DNA of 64,000 nucleotides, taken from positions 310,001 through 374,000 of the forward strand of contig NZ_QTKT01000002.1 of the NCBI RefSeq assembly GCF_018424605.1, written 5' to 3'. The first letter of the stretch is position 1. Each line of letters begins with the position of its first letter. This document shows positions 38,829-48,802 of this stretch, piece after piece. The stretch is from Marinobacter lipolyticus. Lineage in GTDB: Bacteria; Pseudomonadota; Gammaproteobacteria; Pseudomonadales; Oleiphilaceae. Both the position numbers and the translations under genes were made by a program. The notes beneath the pieces are model-generated. The model searched no databases, was not told the origin of the DNA, and saw only the letters and a list, made by a program, of their open reading frames with translations.

Positions 38829-41201
38829 ATGAAATTCAGTGAACAGTGGCTGCGCGAGTGGGTTAATCCGGATCTCAACACCCAGGAATTGATGGACCAG
38901 ATCACCATGGCGGGTCTGGAAGTGGACGGATTCGAGCCGGTGGCCGGGAAGTTCCAGGGCGTTGTCGTTGGCGAGGTTGTGGCGGTGGAGCCACACCCCG
39001 ATGCCGACAAGCTGCGTGTATGCCAGGTAAGCAATGGCACAGGCTCTGTGCAAGTCGTCTGCGGAGCACCCAACGTTCGGGCGGGGCTCAAGGTGCCCTT
39101 TGCCGAGGTCGGTGCGGTTCTGCCCGGGGATTTCCGCATCAAAAAGGCCAAGCTTCGTGGCCAGCCCTCTGAGGGCATGCTGTGTTCCGCGTCGGAGCTG
39201 GAGTTGTCCGAGGATCACGCCGGGCTGATGGAGCTGCCTGCCGATGCGCCCGTCGGTGCTTCACTGACGGATTATCTGAAGCTCAATGATGTCACTATCG
39301 ATGTGGATCTCACGCCCAACCGGGCCGATTGCCTGTCCATCAAGGGCATCGCACGGGAAGTCGGTGTGCTGAACAGCCTGCTGGTGGAGGCGCCGGAGAT
39401 TGAAGCGGTTCAAGCGGTGCATTCCGACGTGCCGCAAATTGCCGTACAGGCCCCGGCGGGTTGCCCGCGCTACCTCGGGCGCATCCTCCGCAACGTCAAT
39501 CTCAATGCGCCGACACCGCTGTGGATGCAGGAGAAACTGCGTCGCTCCGGCATTCGGTCTATCGATGCGGCCGTGGACGTAACCAACTACGTCCTGCTCG
39601 AGCTGGGTCAGCCGATGCACGCGTTCGACAGGAACAGAATCCAGGGCGGCATTGTGGTACGCATGGCCAAGCAGGGTGAAAAGCTGGTTCTGCTTGACGG
39701 TCAGGAAGTCGAACTGACAGCGGAGACGCTGGTCATTGCTGATCACGACAAGCCGGTGGCGATCGCAGGTGTCATGGGTGGCGAGGATTCCGGGGTAGGC
39801 CCCGAGACGCGGGATCTGGTGCTGGAATCCGCCTATTTCGACCCCATCACCCTCGCCGGCAAGGCCCGCCATTACGGTTTGCACACGGACGCTTCCCATC
39901 GTTTTGAACGCGGGGTGGATTACCAGCTGGCGCGGGATGCCATGGAACGTTGCACGGCGTTGCTGATGAGCATCGTGGGCGGCGAGCCGGGGGAGATCGT
40001 CGAGGTGGCCAGCGAATCGCATCTGCCGAAAAGCAGGGTGATTGACCTTCGTGAGCGCCGTCTGGCCGATGTGCTCGGCCTGGCGATTGACCGCACCACG
40101 GTTGAAGAAATCCTCAGCAGGCTGGGTCTTCATATCGACAAACTGCTCAGGGACGGCTGGCAGGTGAGTGTACCGTCATTCCGCCCGGATATTTCCATTG
40201 AGGAAGACCTGATCGAGGAGGTCGGCCGGATCTATGGCTACAACAACCTGCCGGTGACCGAGCCAGTGGGTTCGCTTGGTCTGCGGGTCGAGGAAGAAGC
40301 CGTGCGCCCGGTCTCTGCGATTCAGAATTATTTCGTGGCCTGCGGCTACCAGGAAGCGGTCACTTACAGCTTTGTCGATCCGCGGGTTCAGCAGATGATC
40401 GACCCCGAGCGGGAGGGCATTGCGCTGGCAAATCCCATCTCGTCTGATCTTTCCGTGATGAGGACGAGCCTCTGGAGCGGGTTGTTGAAAACCGTTGCTT
40501 ACAACCAGAACCGCCAGCAGCCCCGCATCCGGCTGTTTGAAACCGGTCTGCGATTTGTAAAGGATGGCGACGGTATCGATCAGCAGCCGATGCTCGCGGG
40601 TGTGGTGGTTGGCGACCAACTGCCTGCAAACTGGGCGAACGGTCGCAGAACGGCGGACTTCTTTGATGTAAAAGGAGAATTGGAGAGCCTGTTCCGCCTG
40701 CTGGGTATCGACGTGCAGTTTATCGCCAGTCAGCATCCGGCACTGCATCCGGGGCAGACCGCGGAATTGGTTCGGGATGGCGAACACGTTGGATGGATCG
40801 GCACGCTGCACCCACAAGTGCAGAAAAATCTTGAACTTAATGGCACGATCCTGATGTTTGAGCTATTCTTGAATTCGATCGTTTCCGGATATGTGCCTAA
40901 TTTCAAAGAAATTTCAAAATTCCCTGAAGTTCGGCGAGATTTGGCTATCATTATCGGGAACCATGTGGCGTTTGCCGATGTTGAGCGTGTGGCCAAAAAG
41001 CACGCCGGGGAACGCCTGACGGCGTTGCGCGCGTTTGATGTCTATGAGGGTGAAAGTCTGGGGGAAGGTAACCGCAGCCTGGCCCTGAGCCTGTTCTGGC
41101 AGCATCCTGAACGCACGCTCAATGAAGAAGAGGTGCACTCGCTCTTCACCGGTGTGATTGATGCACTGCAGGAGGAGCTGGGCGCAACATTAAGGAGTTA
41201 A
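38829..41201 (+). CDS. pheT: Phenylalanyl-tRNA synthetase beta subunit
   Basis: A 790-residue subunit for tRNA recognition and editing. The N-terminal tRNA-binding EMAP-like domain (FQGVVVGEVVAVEPHPDADKLRVC, VCGAPNVRAGLKVPFA) is followed by B3/B4 editing (LELGQPMHAFDRNRI, VMGGEDSGV), B5 and the C-terminal FDX-ACB domain (FPEVRRDLAIII). ATG 38829 is used; the open frame upstream overlaps pheS. The C-terminal region runs to three bases before ihfA. Confidence 0.98.
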   Translation: MKFSEQWLREWVNPDLNTQELMDQITMAGLEVDGFEPVAGKFQGVVVGEVVAVEPHPDADKLRVCQVSNGTGSVQVVCGAPNVRAGLKVPFAEVGAVLPGDFRIKKAKLRGQPSEGMLCSASELELSEDHAGLMELPADAPVGASLTDYLKLNDVTIDVDLTPNRADCLSIKGIAREVGVLNSLLVEAPEIEAVQAVHSDVPQIAVQAPAGCPRYLGRILRNVNLNAPTPLWMQEKLRRSGIRSIDAAVDVTNYVLLELGQPMHAFDRNRIQGGIVVRMAKQGEKLVLLDGQEVELTAETLVIADHDKPVAIAGVMGGEDSGVGPETRDLVLESAYFDPITLAGKARHYGLHTDASHRFERGVDYQLARDAMERCTALLMSIVGGEPGEIVEVASESHLPKSRVIDLRERRLADVLGLAIDRTTVEEILSRLGLHIDKLLRDGWQVSVPSFRPDISIEEDLIEEVGRIYGYNNLPVTEPVGSLGLRVEEEAVRPVSAIQNYFVACGYQEAVTYSFVDPRVQQMIDPEREGIALANPISSDLSVMRTSLWSGLLKTVAYNQNRQQPRIRLFETGLRFVKDGDGIDQQPMLAGVVVGDQLPANWANGRRTADFFDVKGELESLFRLLGIDVQFIASQHPALHPGQTAELVRDGEHVGWIGTLHPQVQKNLELNGTILMFELFLNSIVSGYVPNFKEISKFPEVRRDLAIIIGNHVAFADVERVAKKHAGERLTALRAFDVYEGESLGEGNRSLALSLFWQHPERTLNEEEVHSLFTGVIDALQEELGATLRS

Positions 41202-41204
41202 CAG

Positions 41205-41507
41205 ATGGCGGCTTTGACGAAAGCGGAAATGGCGGAACGCTTGTATGACGAGTTGGGGCTGAACAAGCGTGAAGCCAAGGAAATGGTAGAAGCTTTTTTC
41301 GATGAAATCAGAGGCGCTCTCAGCCACAACGAGCAAGTGAAGTTGTCCGGTTTCGGTAATTTTGACCTGCGTGACAAAAAGCAGCGGCCGGGACGGAACC
41401 CGAAAACTGGTGAAGAGATTCCCATCAGCGCGCGGCGTGTCGTAACATTTCGACCAGGTCAAAAACTAAAACAGAAAGTAGAAACGTATGCTGGAACCGA
41501 GTCATAA
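41205..41507 (+). CDS. ihfA: Integration host factor alpha subunit
   Basis: A 100-residue DNA-bending HU-family protein. [32 protein letters not shown] and the beta-arm region [29 protein letters not shown] are intact, including the Pro that intercalates in the minor groove. It dimerises with IhfB. It begins three bases after pheT behind AAGGAG, and its end overlaps the following merR-like gene by 20 bp. Confidence 0.98.
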   Translation: MAALTKAEMAERLYDELGLNKREAKEMVEAFFDEIRGALSHNEQVKLSGFGNFDLRDKKQRPGRNPKTGEEIPISARRVVTFRPGQKLKQKVETYAGTES

Positions 41508-41853
41508 CAACGAACTGCCCACGATCCCGGGCAAGCGCTACTTCACCATTGGGGAAGTGGCGGAACTGTGTGCGGTGAAAGCCCACGTGCTGCGATATTG
41601 GGAGCAGGAATTTCCGCAGCTGTCGCCGGTCAAGCGGCGGGGCAACCGTCGTTACTACCAGCGTGCCGATGTTATTACCATCCGGCAAATACGTAGCCTG
41701 CTATATGACCAGGGCTACACCATTGGTGGCGCCAAGCAGAAGCTGAGCAGTCACGAGGTCAAAGACGACACCTCTCAGTACAAGCAACTGATACGCCAGA
41801 TGATTACCGAGCTGGAAGAGGTGCTGGACGTGCTCAACTCGCCCGTGCGGTGA
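41488..41853 (+). CDS. MerR-family transcriptional regulator
   Basis: A 121-residue protein with a MerR helix-turn-helix ([45 protein letters not shown]) and a short C-terminal helix. It lacks a metal-binding cysteine tail, so it resembles the small regulators that commonly follow ihfA rather than metal sensors. It overlaps the end of ihfA by 20 bp, indicating cotranscription, and ends at a strong terminator. Confidence 0.92.
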   Translation: MLEPSHNNELPTIPGKRYFTIGEVAELCAVKAHVLRYWEQEFPQLSPVKRRGNRRYYQRADVITIRQIRSLLYDQGYTIGGAKQKLSSHEVKDDTSQYKQLIRQMITELEEVLDVLNSPVR

Positions 41854-41876
41854 TTCCGAAAAGCTGCTCCAGAAAG

Positions 41877-41903
41877 AACCGAAGGTACGCCTTCGGTTTT
41901 TTT
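41877..41903 (+). terminator. Rho-independent terminator of the thrS-ihfA-merR cluster
   Basis: AACCGAAGG (41877-41885) and CCTTCGGTT (41890-41898) with a TACG loop, running into seven T. Confidence 0.93.
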
Positions 41904-42094
41904 ATGCGTTGTGAATATTCATTAATAAGACTTGCTCACATTAACGGATTGGACGAAAGTAAGTTTCTGTAACAGACTGACGTAGAAAGAGGCAGTTCTG
42001 TGATTTGTTAGCGATCAGGGTGGTAGCCCGTGGCTTAAGCGCGGCTTGATGATTCGCTGGGAATTTCTTTGGCAAAAGAACACGGATAGGTGCT

Positions 42095-45000
42095 ATGACC
42101 GCCGAGACTACCCCGGATCCACTGGTTGTCGGAATTGCCGCATCCGCTGGCGGCCTTGATGCGCTCAAACAGTTACTGAAGCAACTGGATGCGACTGCGG
42201 CGCTGTCTATCGTTATCGCCCAGCACCTGTCACCAGATCACGAGAGCATGCTGACCAAGCTTTTGTCGCGGGAGACAAAGCTGAAGGTGTTGAACGCCAC
42301 CGACGGGGCACCCATTGAGGTTGGCACCGCCTATGTGATCCCGCCTGGCCATAATGCCTCGATTCAGAACCATCAGGTCAGGCTGACCGTCACCGAACAG
42401 CATGGTGTGCCCAAGCCGTCCGCAAACGAGTTGTTCGTATCTCTTGCCGAAGCCTATACCACCCGCGCGGTCGGCGTGGTGCTCTCGGGAACCGGCAGCG
42501 ATGGCGCGCAGGGTTGCCGTGTCATAAAGGCCTACGAAGGATTTACCTTCGCCCAGGATCCCTCGGAAGCTAAGTACGACGGAATGCCGCGATCGGCAAT
42601 TGAGACCGCCTGTGTCGACAAGGTGTTGACGGTAAAGGACATTGCCAGGCAACTGGTGAGGTTGGCCACGCAAACGGATTTGCCCGCAGAGGAATCGGAA
42701 CGCAGTGGCAAAAACGAGGCCCTGGCGGGCATTCTGGACATGCTCTCCAAAGAAACCGGCGTTGATTTTACCGAGTACAAGGAAAATACCCTTCAGCGGA
42801 GGGTACAGCGTCGCATGGTCGCGACGGATACGTCGAGCTGGATTGAGTACGAGACTTTCGTCAGGGAACACCCGGCTGAGCTGCAACATCTCTATCAGGA
42901 TTTGCTGATATCGGTCACGGCTTTTTTCCGGGATGGCGGAGCGTTCGAAAAGCTGGGCCAGACGCTCAAGAATATTGTTGAGCATAAACGGCCGGGCGAT
43001 GAAATCCGCATCTGGGTGGCGGGATGCGCGACCGGAGAGGAGGCATACTCCATTGCCATGCTCCTGCATGAGACCCTGGGAACGGATATTTACGATTACA
43101 ATGTTCAGATCTTTGCCACCGATATCGATATACCGGCTCTCACTATAGCCCGCCGGGGGCGTTATGAATCCGTGTCGGTCAAGGATCTGTCCAAGGAGCG
43201 GCTCGAAAAGTACTTTACCCCGGCCAGTGATGGCTGCCAGGTCAAGAAACACATTCGTGAGATGGTGACCTTCGCGCGTCAGAATCTGGTCGGCGACCCG
43301 GCGTTTCTGCGGCTCGATCTGGTGAGTTGCAGAAACGTTCTGATTTACATGAAAGCGGAACTCCAGAAGCAGATTCAGGCGACGTTCCACTATGCGCTGC
43401 GACCCGGTGGCTATCTGTTTCTGGGCAAATCCGAATCCCTGCCAGGTAGTGAGCTCTTCGAAGCATCCTCCACGGATAGCCGGGTGCTGATTCGTAACGA
43501 TGCCGTAGGCAACGAAATCTACCGTCGTTACAAACTGAGTAACCGGTCAATGCAGACCCGACCTCCCATCGCCGAGGAGAACGCCGGCAACACCTATGAG
43601 ACCTTGGGCGACAAGGTGAATCGTGCCATCTCCCGCCACGTCATGAAGAATGCGTTCGTGGTCGATGAAGCCATGGACATCAAGTTCATCTACGGCGACC
43701 TGCGTGAAATCACCAAGATAGGCAAAGGCAAGGCCAGCCTCAACCTGCAGAATATCGTGCATGGCAATCTCCAGCTCGAGTTGAAGAGCCTGCTTTTCAA
43801 GGCTCGGAAAGACGGTTCGGTACAGAAATCGCGTCCGATCGCCCACGAGGGGCACCTTTTCTATTTTGAAGTGATCCCTCTGTCAGAGCAGGGCGAGCAG
43901 GAATTTCTTTATCTGGTTCGCTACGACATTACAACCATCAAGGGCGATATCACACCGATCCCGGTGGACAAGTCCGACGATCAGGTAGAAAAACTGCAGC
44001 TTGAACTGACCGGCATGCGAGAGCACCTTCAAACCGTGATCGAGGAGCTCGAAACCTCCAATGAGGAATTGCAGGCGGTAAACGAAGAGCTGCAGTCCGC
44101 CAATGAGGAATTGCAATCCACCAATGAAGAGCTGGAAACCTCCAACGAAGAGCTGCAGTCGACCAACCAGGAACTGACCACGGTTAACGAGGAAATCCAG
44201 GTCAAGGCGAGCGAAATCGAGGCACTGCACGCGGACCTGAGCAACCTCCAGCGGAGCTTGCCCCATCCGCTGCTGGCGCTGGACGCCGACCTCAAGGTGC
44301 TGCATTTCAACCCGGCGGCAACGGAGATCTTTGCGTTTGATGACGATAGCGCGGGTCAGCCGGTGGATCAGCTGGAGCCGAAGCTGGACTTGCCCAACCT
44401 GAAGTTGTTGATTGAGCAGGCCTTCAAAAGCCAGCGTGCGGCATTTGTGCAGATCAAAGGCAACGAACGCAGCTTCGAGCTTTCTGTAAACAGTTATCGC
44501 GACGAGAACGGCGAGCTCAGCGGGGTCATCCTGTTGTTCTGGGACAACACCGAACTGCTGAGGATTTACGACTCCCTGCAGCAGGCCTTGCGTGATAACT
44601 CCCTGCAGGCCCGCGCCATGGAGGCAGCGGATCAGGGCATTATCATCGTCGATGCCCAGTCTGAAGATATGCCCATTATGTACGTTAATCGGGCGTTCAC
44701 GGAAATGACGGGCTATGAGCGGGAAGAAGCGCTCGGGCGCAACTGCCGCTTTCTCCAGGGGCCAGACACCGATCCCCGCACCGTGGATGCGATCCGCTCC
44801 TGTATCGAAGCCCAGGGGGCCAGCAAGGAATTAATCCTGAACTACAAAAAGGACGGCACTCCGTTCTGGAACCGCCTCAGTGTGTCGCCGGTGGCCAGCG
44901 AGGGCAAGCTGACTCACTATCTCGGCATCCAGAGCGATGTCTCTGACATGGTGTACCGACAGAAACAAATGGCTCTGGCCGAAGCGGTTTTCAACAATAC

Positions 45001-46660
45001 CCACGAGAAAATCGCGGTGTTTGACGATAAAAAGCAGCTGGTCTTCCTCAACCGGGCATTTTCCGACTCCCTGATGCCGGCGTCAGATTCCGAACTCTTC
45101 GACATCGAAAGCTTTTTCCGCCCTACCGACAAGGACCTTTCGCTGGATACCATCTGGCAAATGGCAGAGCGCGATGGCAAATGGCGGGGCGAGTTGCTGT
45201 TCGTGAATGCCGGTGCCATCGAACCTCACTATGTCTCGGTGAGCCCGCTTTATGATGATCTGGACCGGTCGGTCCGTTGGGTGTTTGTCTGTAACGACAT
45301 TGCTGAACTCAAGGTTCGGGAAGAAGAGCTGCATGAGATGGCGATGTTCGATGAGCTCACTGGGCTTCCCAATCGTTTGCACCTTAATGACCATTTGACC
45401 GATACCGTGCTCCGGCACACCCGCGCCGGTACCCGTTTTGCGCTGCTGTTCCTCGATATCGACAAGTTCAAGCGGATCAATGATTCCCTGGGGCATGCCG
45501 TCGGTGACTCGATCCTCAAACATTTCGCAGAAACCCTGCACTCGCTGATTCGCGATTGCGACTTTTTCGCGCGGATCAGCGGCGACGAATTCGTCGTGAT
45601 TATGGACGAGCTGGATGAGATGGAGTGCGCACAGGCCTTTGCCACCCGCATCCTCGAAAGCCTGAAGAGCCCGATCGAGATCGCCGGCGAGAAGCTGTTC
45701 ATATCCTCAAGCATCGGCATTGCCATTTTCCCGGAGGATGGCGAACGGCAGGATATTCTGCTTCGTAACGCCGACATTGCCATGTACAGAGCAAAGCAGA
45801 CCGGGCGCGCGAAGTTCAGTTTTGTCGATCCCAAGCGCAGCGATGAAATGCTGGAGCAGTTGCGTGTCGAATACGAGCTGAAAACCACGCTGCAGCAGGG
45901 CATCGACAACGGATTGCATCTGGTGTTTCAACCCTATTTCCGCAACGGGGGAGCAGGGCAGTTACTCGGCGTGGAGGCGTTGATCCGCTGGAATCATCCG
46001 GAGCTCGGTGCGCTGGGTCCGGTGCCGATTCTCAAGGCAGCGGAGATTGCCCATCTCCAGGAGCGTCTGGACTGCTGGGTTCTGAGCCGGGCAATCGAAC
46101 AGAGAGAAGCCTGGATCAAGGCGGATGCACGCATGAAGAACCTGCAGATCTCTATCAATATTCATCCGAAGAACCTGTGCAAACTTCATGACCCGCAATA
46201 CGCCATGCACAAGATTCTCGATGAGACCAACAATCTCGACTGGTTGACACTGGAAGTGACGGAAGAGGCCCTGTTGGTGCGCACCGAGGAACTGGATGAA
46301 TCGCTGGCGTACCTTGCCACCAAGTCCGTCAAGCTGGCGATTGACGACTTTGGTGCGGGTTACTCGAATTTCAGCTACCTGACCGAAATCGGATACGTTT
46401 CCAAGGTGAAACTCGATGGCAAGCTGTTCCGCGAGGTGGAGCATAACGCGGATAAACAGGAAAAAATGTCTGCTCTGATTCAGATGCTGAAATCAATGGG
46501 CTTTGAAACCGTCGCGGAAGGGATAGAAACCGAGGAAGCGCACCGGATTCTCAACAAGATGGCCTGTAGCACGCTGCAGGGCTTTTATCTGAGCCGGCCA
46601 GTGCAGGAGTCGGCAATTCGGGAAATGACGGCGGCCCGTTACTCCGGCGCCGCTGTCTGA
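42095..46660 (+). CDS. CheB-CheR-PAS-LOV-PAS-GGDEF-EAL fusion: candidate blue-light and c-di-GMP signalling protein
   Basis: A 1521-residue soluble protein. Domains in order: CheB methylesterase without receiver (Ser17 in [27 protein letters not shown]); CheR methyltransferase (about 210-480; [29 protein letters not shown]); a Glu/Leu coiled coil with repeated SNEELQ-type units (about 630-710); a PAS; a LOV-type PAS with GRNCRFLQG, photoactive Cys884; another PAS; a GGDEF domain with SGDEF (1162-1166); and an EAL domain with intact EALIRW (Glu1294), [10 protein letters not shown] and AEGIET. Phosphodiesterase activity is likely; cyclase activity is uncertain. A GATAGG site precedes the ATG. 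Confidence 0.9.
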   Translation: MTAETTPDPLVVGIAASAGGLDALKQLLKQLDATAALSIVIAQHLSPDHESMLTKLLSRETKLKVLNATDGAPIEVGTAYVIPPGHNASIQNHQVRLTVTEQHGVPKPSANELFVSLAEAYTTRAVGVVLSGTGSDGAQGCRVIKAYEGFTFAQDPSEAKYDGMPRSAIETACVDKVLTVKDIARQLVRLATQTDLPAEESERSGKNEALAGILDMLSKETGVDFTEYKENTLQRRVQRRMVATDTSSWIEYETFVREHPAELQHLYQDLLISVTAFFRDGGAFEKLGQTLKNIVEHKRPGDEIRIWVAGCATGEEAYSIAMLLHETLGTDIYDYNVQIFATDIDIPALTIARRGRYESVSVKDLSKERLEKYFTPASDGCQVKKHIREMVTFARQNLVGDPAFLRLDLVSCRNVLIYMKAELQKQIQATFHYALRPGGYLFLGKSESLPGSELFEASSTDSRVLIRNDAVGNEIYRRYKLSNRSMQTRPPIAEENAGNTYETLGDKVNRAISRHVMKNAFVVDEAMDIKFIYGDLREITKIGKGKASLNLQNIVHGNLQLELKSLLFKARKDGSVQKSRPIAHEGHLFYFEVIPLSEQGEQEFLYLVRYDITTIKGDITPIPVDKSDDQVEKLQLELTGMREHLQTVIEELETSNEELQAVNEELQSANEELQSTNEELETSNEELQSTNQELTTVNEEIQVKASEIEALHADLSNLQRSLPHPLLALDADLKVLHFNPAATEIFAFDDDSAGQPVDQLEPKLDLPNLKLLIEQAFKSQRAAFVQIKGNERSFELSVNSYRDENGELSGVILLFWDNTELLRIYDSLQQALRDNSLQARAMEAADQGIIIVDAQSEDMPIMYVNRAFTEMTGYEREEALGRNCRFLQGPDTDPRTVDAIRSCIEAQGASKELILNYKKDGTPFWNRLSVSPVASEGKLTHYLGIQSDVSDMVYRQKQMALAEAVFNNTHEKIAVFDDKKQLVFLNRAFSDSLMPASDSELFDIESFFRPTDKDLSLDTIWQMAERDGKWRGELLFVNAGAIEPHYVSVSPLYDDLDRSVRWVFVCNDIAELKVREEELHEMAMFDELTGLPNRLHLNDHLTDTVLRHTRAGTRFALLFLDIDKFKRINDSLGHAVGDSILKHFAETLHSLIRDCDFFARISGDEFVVIMDELDEMECAQAFATRILESLKSPIEIAGEKLFISSSIGIAIFPEDGERQDILLRNADIAMYRAKQTGRAKFSFVDPKRSDEMLEQLRVEYELKTTLQQGIDNGLHLVFQPYFRNGGAGQLLGVEALIRWNHPELGALGPVPILKAAEIAHLQERLDCWVLSRAIEQREAWIKADARMKNLQISINIHPKNLCKLHDPQYAMHKILDETNNLDWLTLEVTEEALLVRTEELDESLAYLATKSVKLAIDDFGAGYSNFSYLTEIGYVSKVKLDGKLFREVEHNADKQEKMSALIQMLKSMGFETVAEGIETEEAHRILNKMACSTLQGFYLSRPVQESAIREMTAARYSGAAV

Positions 46661-46669
46661 AAACAACAA

Positions 46670-46694
46670 AGCCCGGACCTTGCGGTGCCGGGCT
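46670..46694. terminator. Hairpin terminator shared by the large signalling gene and tRNA-Pro
   Basis: AGCCCGG and CCGGGCT, extended by ACC/GGT, form the stem. On the minus strand it is followed by TTGTTGTTTT, a better T tract than on the plus strand, so it mainly serves tRNA-Pro. Confidence 0.65.
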
Positions 46695-46707
46695 CTGTTC
46701 GGAGATT

Positions 46708-46784
<77 letters not shown>

Positions 46785-46904
46785 AAACGCTATAACCCAC
46801 TGTGACTGGCTCGAAGATGAGAGTTATCTCAGTGGCTTAGCGGGAGCGAAGTCTACACCAGCCCCCAACAAAAATAAACAGGGTTTTCCCATTAACCGCA
46901 AATT

Positions 46905-48548
46905 TTAGCGCAGTTTGGTTTCCCGCAACTGAAGCACGAATTCGGGTGGGCCGAAGGTATTGGCATCGGCTTCCGGCCAGTACTTGTCGAAGACCGTCAG
47001 GCCGGTTTTTCCCTCCAGCAAGGCGCCGGGTGAGAGGAACGGGAGCATGTCCATGTAGGACTGAACTTCGGTTTTCGACGTGCGCTGGATGATGTGTTCC
47101 GGGCCAAGCTCCGAAGGGTGGCGCAGGCCGGATGCTTGCAACAGATTTTGCAGGGCATCCAGGGTGTTCTTGTGGAAGTTGTATACGCGCTCGCTTTTAT
47201 CCGGAACATCGAGTTTGTTGCCGCGCCGTGGGTCCTGGGTAGCCACACCGCTGGGGCAGCGGCCAGTGTGGCAGTTGAGCGCCTGGATGCAGCCAAGAGC
47301 AAACATATAGCCACGGGCGGAATTGCACCAGTCGGCGCCGAGTGCCAGTGTGCGTGCGATATTAAAGGCTGATGTGATCTTGCCCGCCGCGCCGATGGCG
47401 ATGTCTTCCCTCAAATGGGTGCCGACCAGCGTGTTGTGAACCAGTAGCAGGGCTTCCTTCATTGGCATGCCGAGCCGGTTGATGAATTCCAGTGGGGCCG
47501 CACCGGTGCCCCCTTCGCCGCCATCCACTACGATAAAGTCCGGTTTCATGCCGGTTTTCAGCATGGCTTTGACGATAGCAAACCACTCCCAGGGGTGGCC
47601 GATTGCGAGCTTGAAACCCACGGGCTTGCCGCCAGAAAGTTCCCGCAGGCGCTCAATAAACTCCAGTAGTTCGATGGGTGTATCGAACGCGGAGTGCCGG
47701 GCCGGAGAAACCACGTCCTCACCCACTGCGACACCCCGGGCTTCGGCGATTTCCGGGGTAACTTTCGCCCCGGGCAGAATGCCTCCATGCCCCGGTTTGG
47801 CCCCCTGAGATAGTTTGAGCTCTATCATTTTTACCTGGTCCAGGGTGGCGTTTTTCTCGAACATCTCCTCGTTAAAGGTGCCGTCCGGGTGACGGCATCC
47901 GAAATAGCCCGAGCCGATTTCCCACACCAGATCTCCGCCGGGTTGGCGATGGTAGCGGGAAATGGAGCCCTCACCGGTGTCGTGGTAGAAGTTGCCCTTC
48001 TCCGCACCGGCATTCAGGCTGAGGATCGCATTGGCGGAGAGCGACCCAAAGCTCATGGCGGAAATGTTGAACACGCTGGCGCTGTAGGGTTTCGCGCACT
48101 GCCTGCCGATGAGAATCCGAAAATCGCTGCTGTCCAGACGGGTGGGATTGAGGGAATGGCTCATCCATTCATAGCCTTCATCGTACGTGCTTAGTTGTGA
48201 ACCGAATGGCCGCTTATCCAGCACGTTCTTGGCACGTTGGTAGACAATGGTTCGCTGTTCGCGGGAGAAGGGCCGCTCTTCGGTGTCAGACTGGATAAAG
48301 TACTGGCGAATCTCCGGTCCGATGGATTCCAGAAAGTAGCGGAAATTGGCAAGAATCGGGTAGTTGCGGCTGAGGGTGCGCTTGCGTTGCAGAAGATCCC
48401 AGATACCCACCGCGGTCAGGGTCCCGAAGATGACCGGCAGAAGATACCACCCCCGGAGGTAGTAGCTCAGCGGCGCTGTAACCAGCAACCCCGCAACACT
48501 GAGGGCAAAGGTGGTGTACCTGATCGGGAAAGTTGTGGTCTTCTCCAT
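46905..48548 (-). CDS. Glutamate synthase-like FMN/Fe-S protein (GltB central-domain family), membrane-anchored
   Basis: A 547-residue protein. Two N-terminal hydrophobic segments (about residues 10-50) anchor it. The rest matches the FMN-binding barrel of glutamate synthase: NISAMSFGSLSANAILSLNAGA, KPGHGGILPGAKV, DGGEGGTGAAP, then the 3Fe-4S cysteines in ALGCIQALNCHTGRCPSGVAT. There is no glutaminase domain, so it is not complete GltB. ATG 48548 follows AGAGGAC. The reaction is unknown; electron transfer to an amino acid or other acceptor is possible. It diverges from a BCCT transporter. Confidence 0.87.
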   Translation of the reverse strand: MEKTTTFPIRYTTFALSVAGLLVTAPLSYYLRGWYLLPVIFGTLTAVGIWDLLQRKRTLSRNYPILANFRYFLESIGPEIRQYFIQSDTEERPFSREQRTIVYQRAKNVLDKRPFGSQLSTYDEGYEWMSHSLNPTRLDSSDFRILIGRQCAKPYSASVFNISAMSFGSLSANAILSLNAGAEKGNFYHDTGEGSISRYHRQPGGDLVWEIGSGYFGCRHPDGTFNEEMFEKNATLDQVKMIELKLSQGAKPGHGGILPGAKVTPEIAEARGVAVGEDVVSPARHSAFDTPIELLEFIERLRELSGGKPVGFKLAIGHPWEWFAIVKAMLKTGMKPDFIVVDGGEGGTGAAPLEFINRLGMPMKEALLLVHNTLVGTHLREDIAIGAAGKITSAFNIARTLALGADWCNSARGYMFALGCIQALNCHTGRCPSGVATQDPRRGNKLDVPDKSERVYNFHKNTLDALQNLLQASGLRHPSELGPEHIIQRTSKTEVQSYMDMLPFLSPGALLEGKTGLTVFDKYWPEADANTFGPPEFVLQLRETKLR

Positions 48549-48716
48549 CGTGTCCTCTATTTTGCAATGACCGATCAATCCAGTGTACAGAAATACGGTA
48601 CAAACCGTTGAAGCGATTGCCGCGGCCGGTGCGGGTCTGACGGCGGCGGGAGGACCATAACTGGTCTATGCTTTGTCGGGCTTGCCCGGAAAGTAACAAC
48701 TGATCGCATTTTGATG

Positions 48717-48730
48717 TTTTGAGTTCAAAA
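48717..48730. promoter_or_regulatory. Small palindrome upstream of the BCCT gene, candidate operator
   Basis: TTTTGA-GT-TCAAAA, perfect 6-bp arms, 73 bp before the BCCT start codon. Function is inferred from symmetry and position only. Confidence 0.3.
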
Positions 48731-48802
48731 TATTAGACTTGCGTTTTCTGAACCCATGAATCTTAATTTTCAGTAATCCCAACACAACAGGAGGCTCCAA
48801 AC

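Noticed and set aside
43981-44230. Repeated GAGGAATTGCAG-like units as a DNA repeat array.
   Set aside because: They encode the heptad-like SNEELQ coiled coil of the signalling protein and vary at third codon positions, so this is protein-level repetition.
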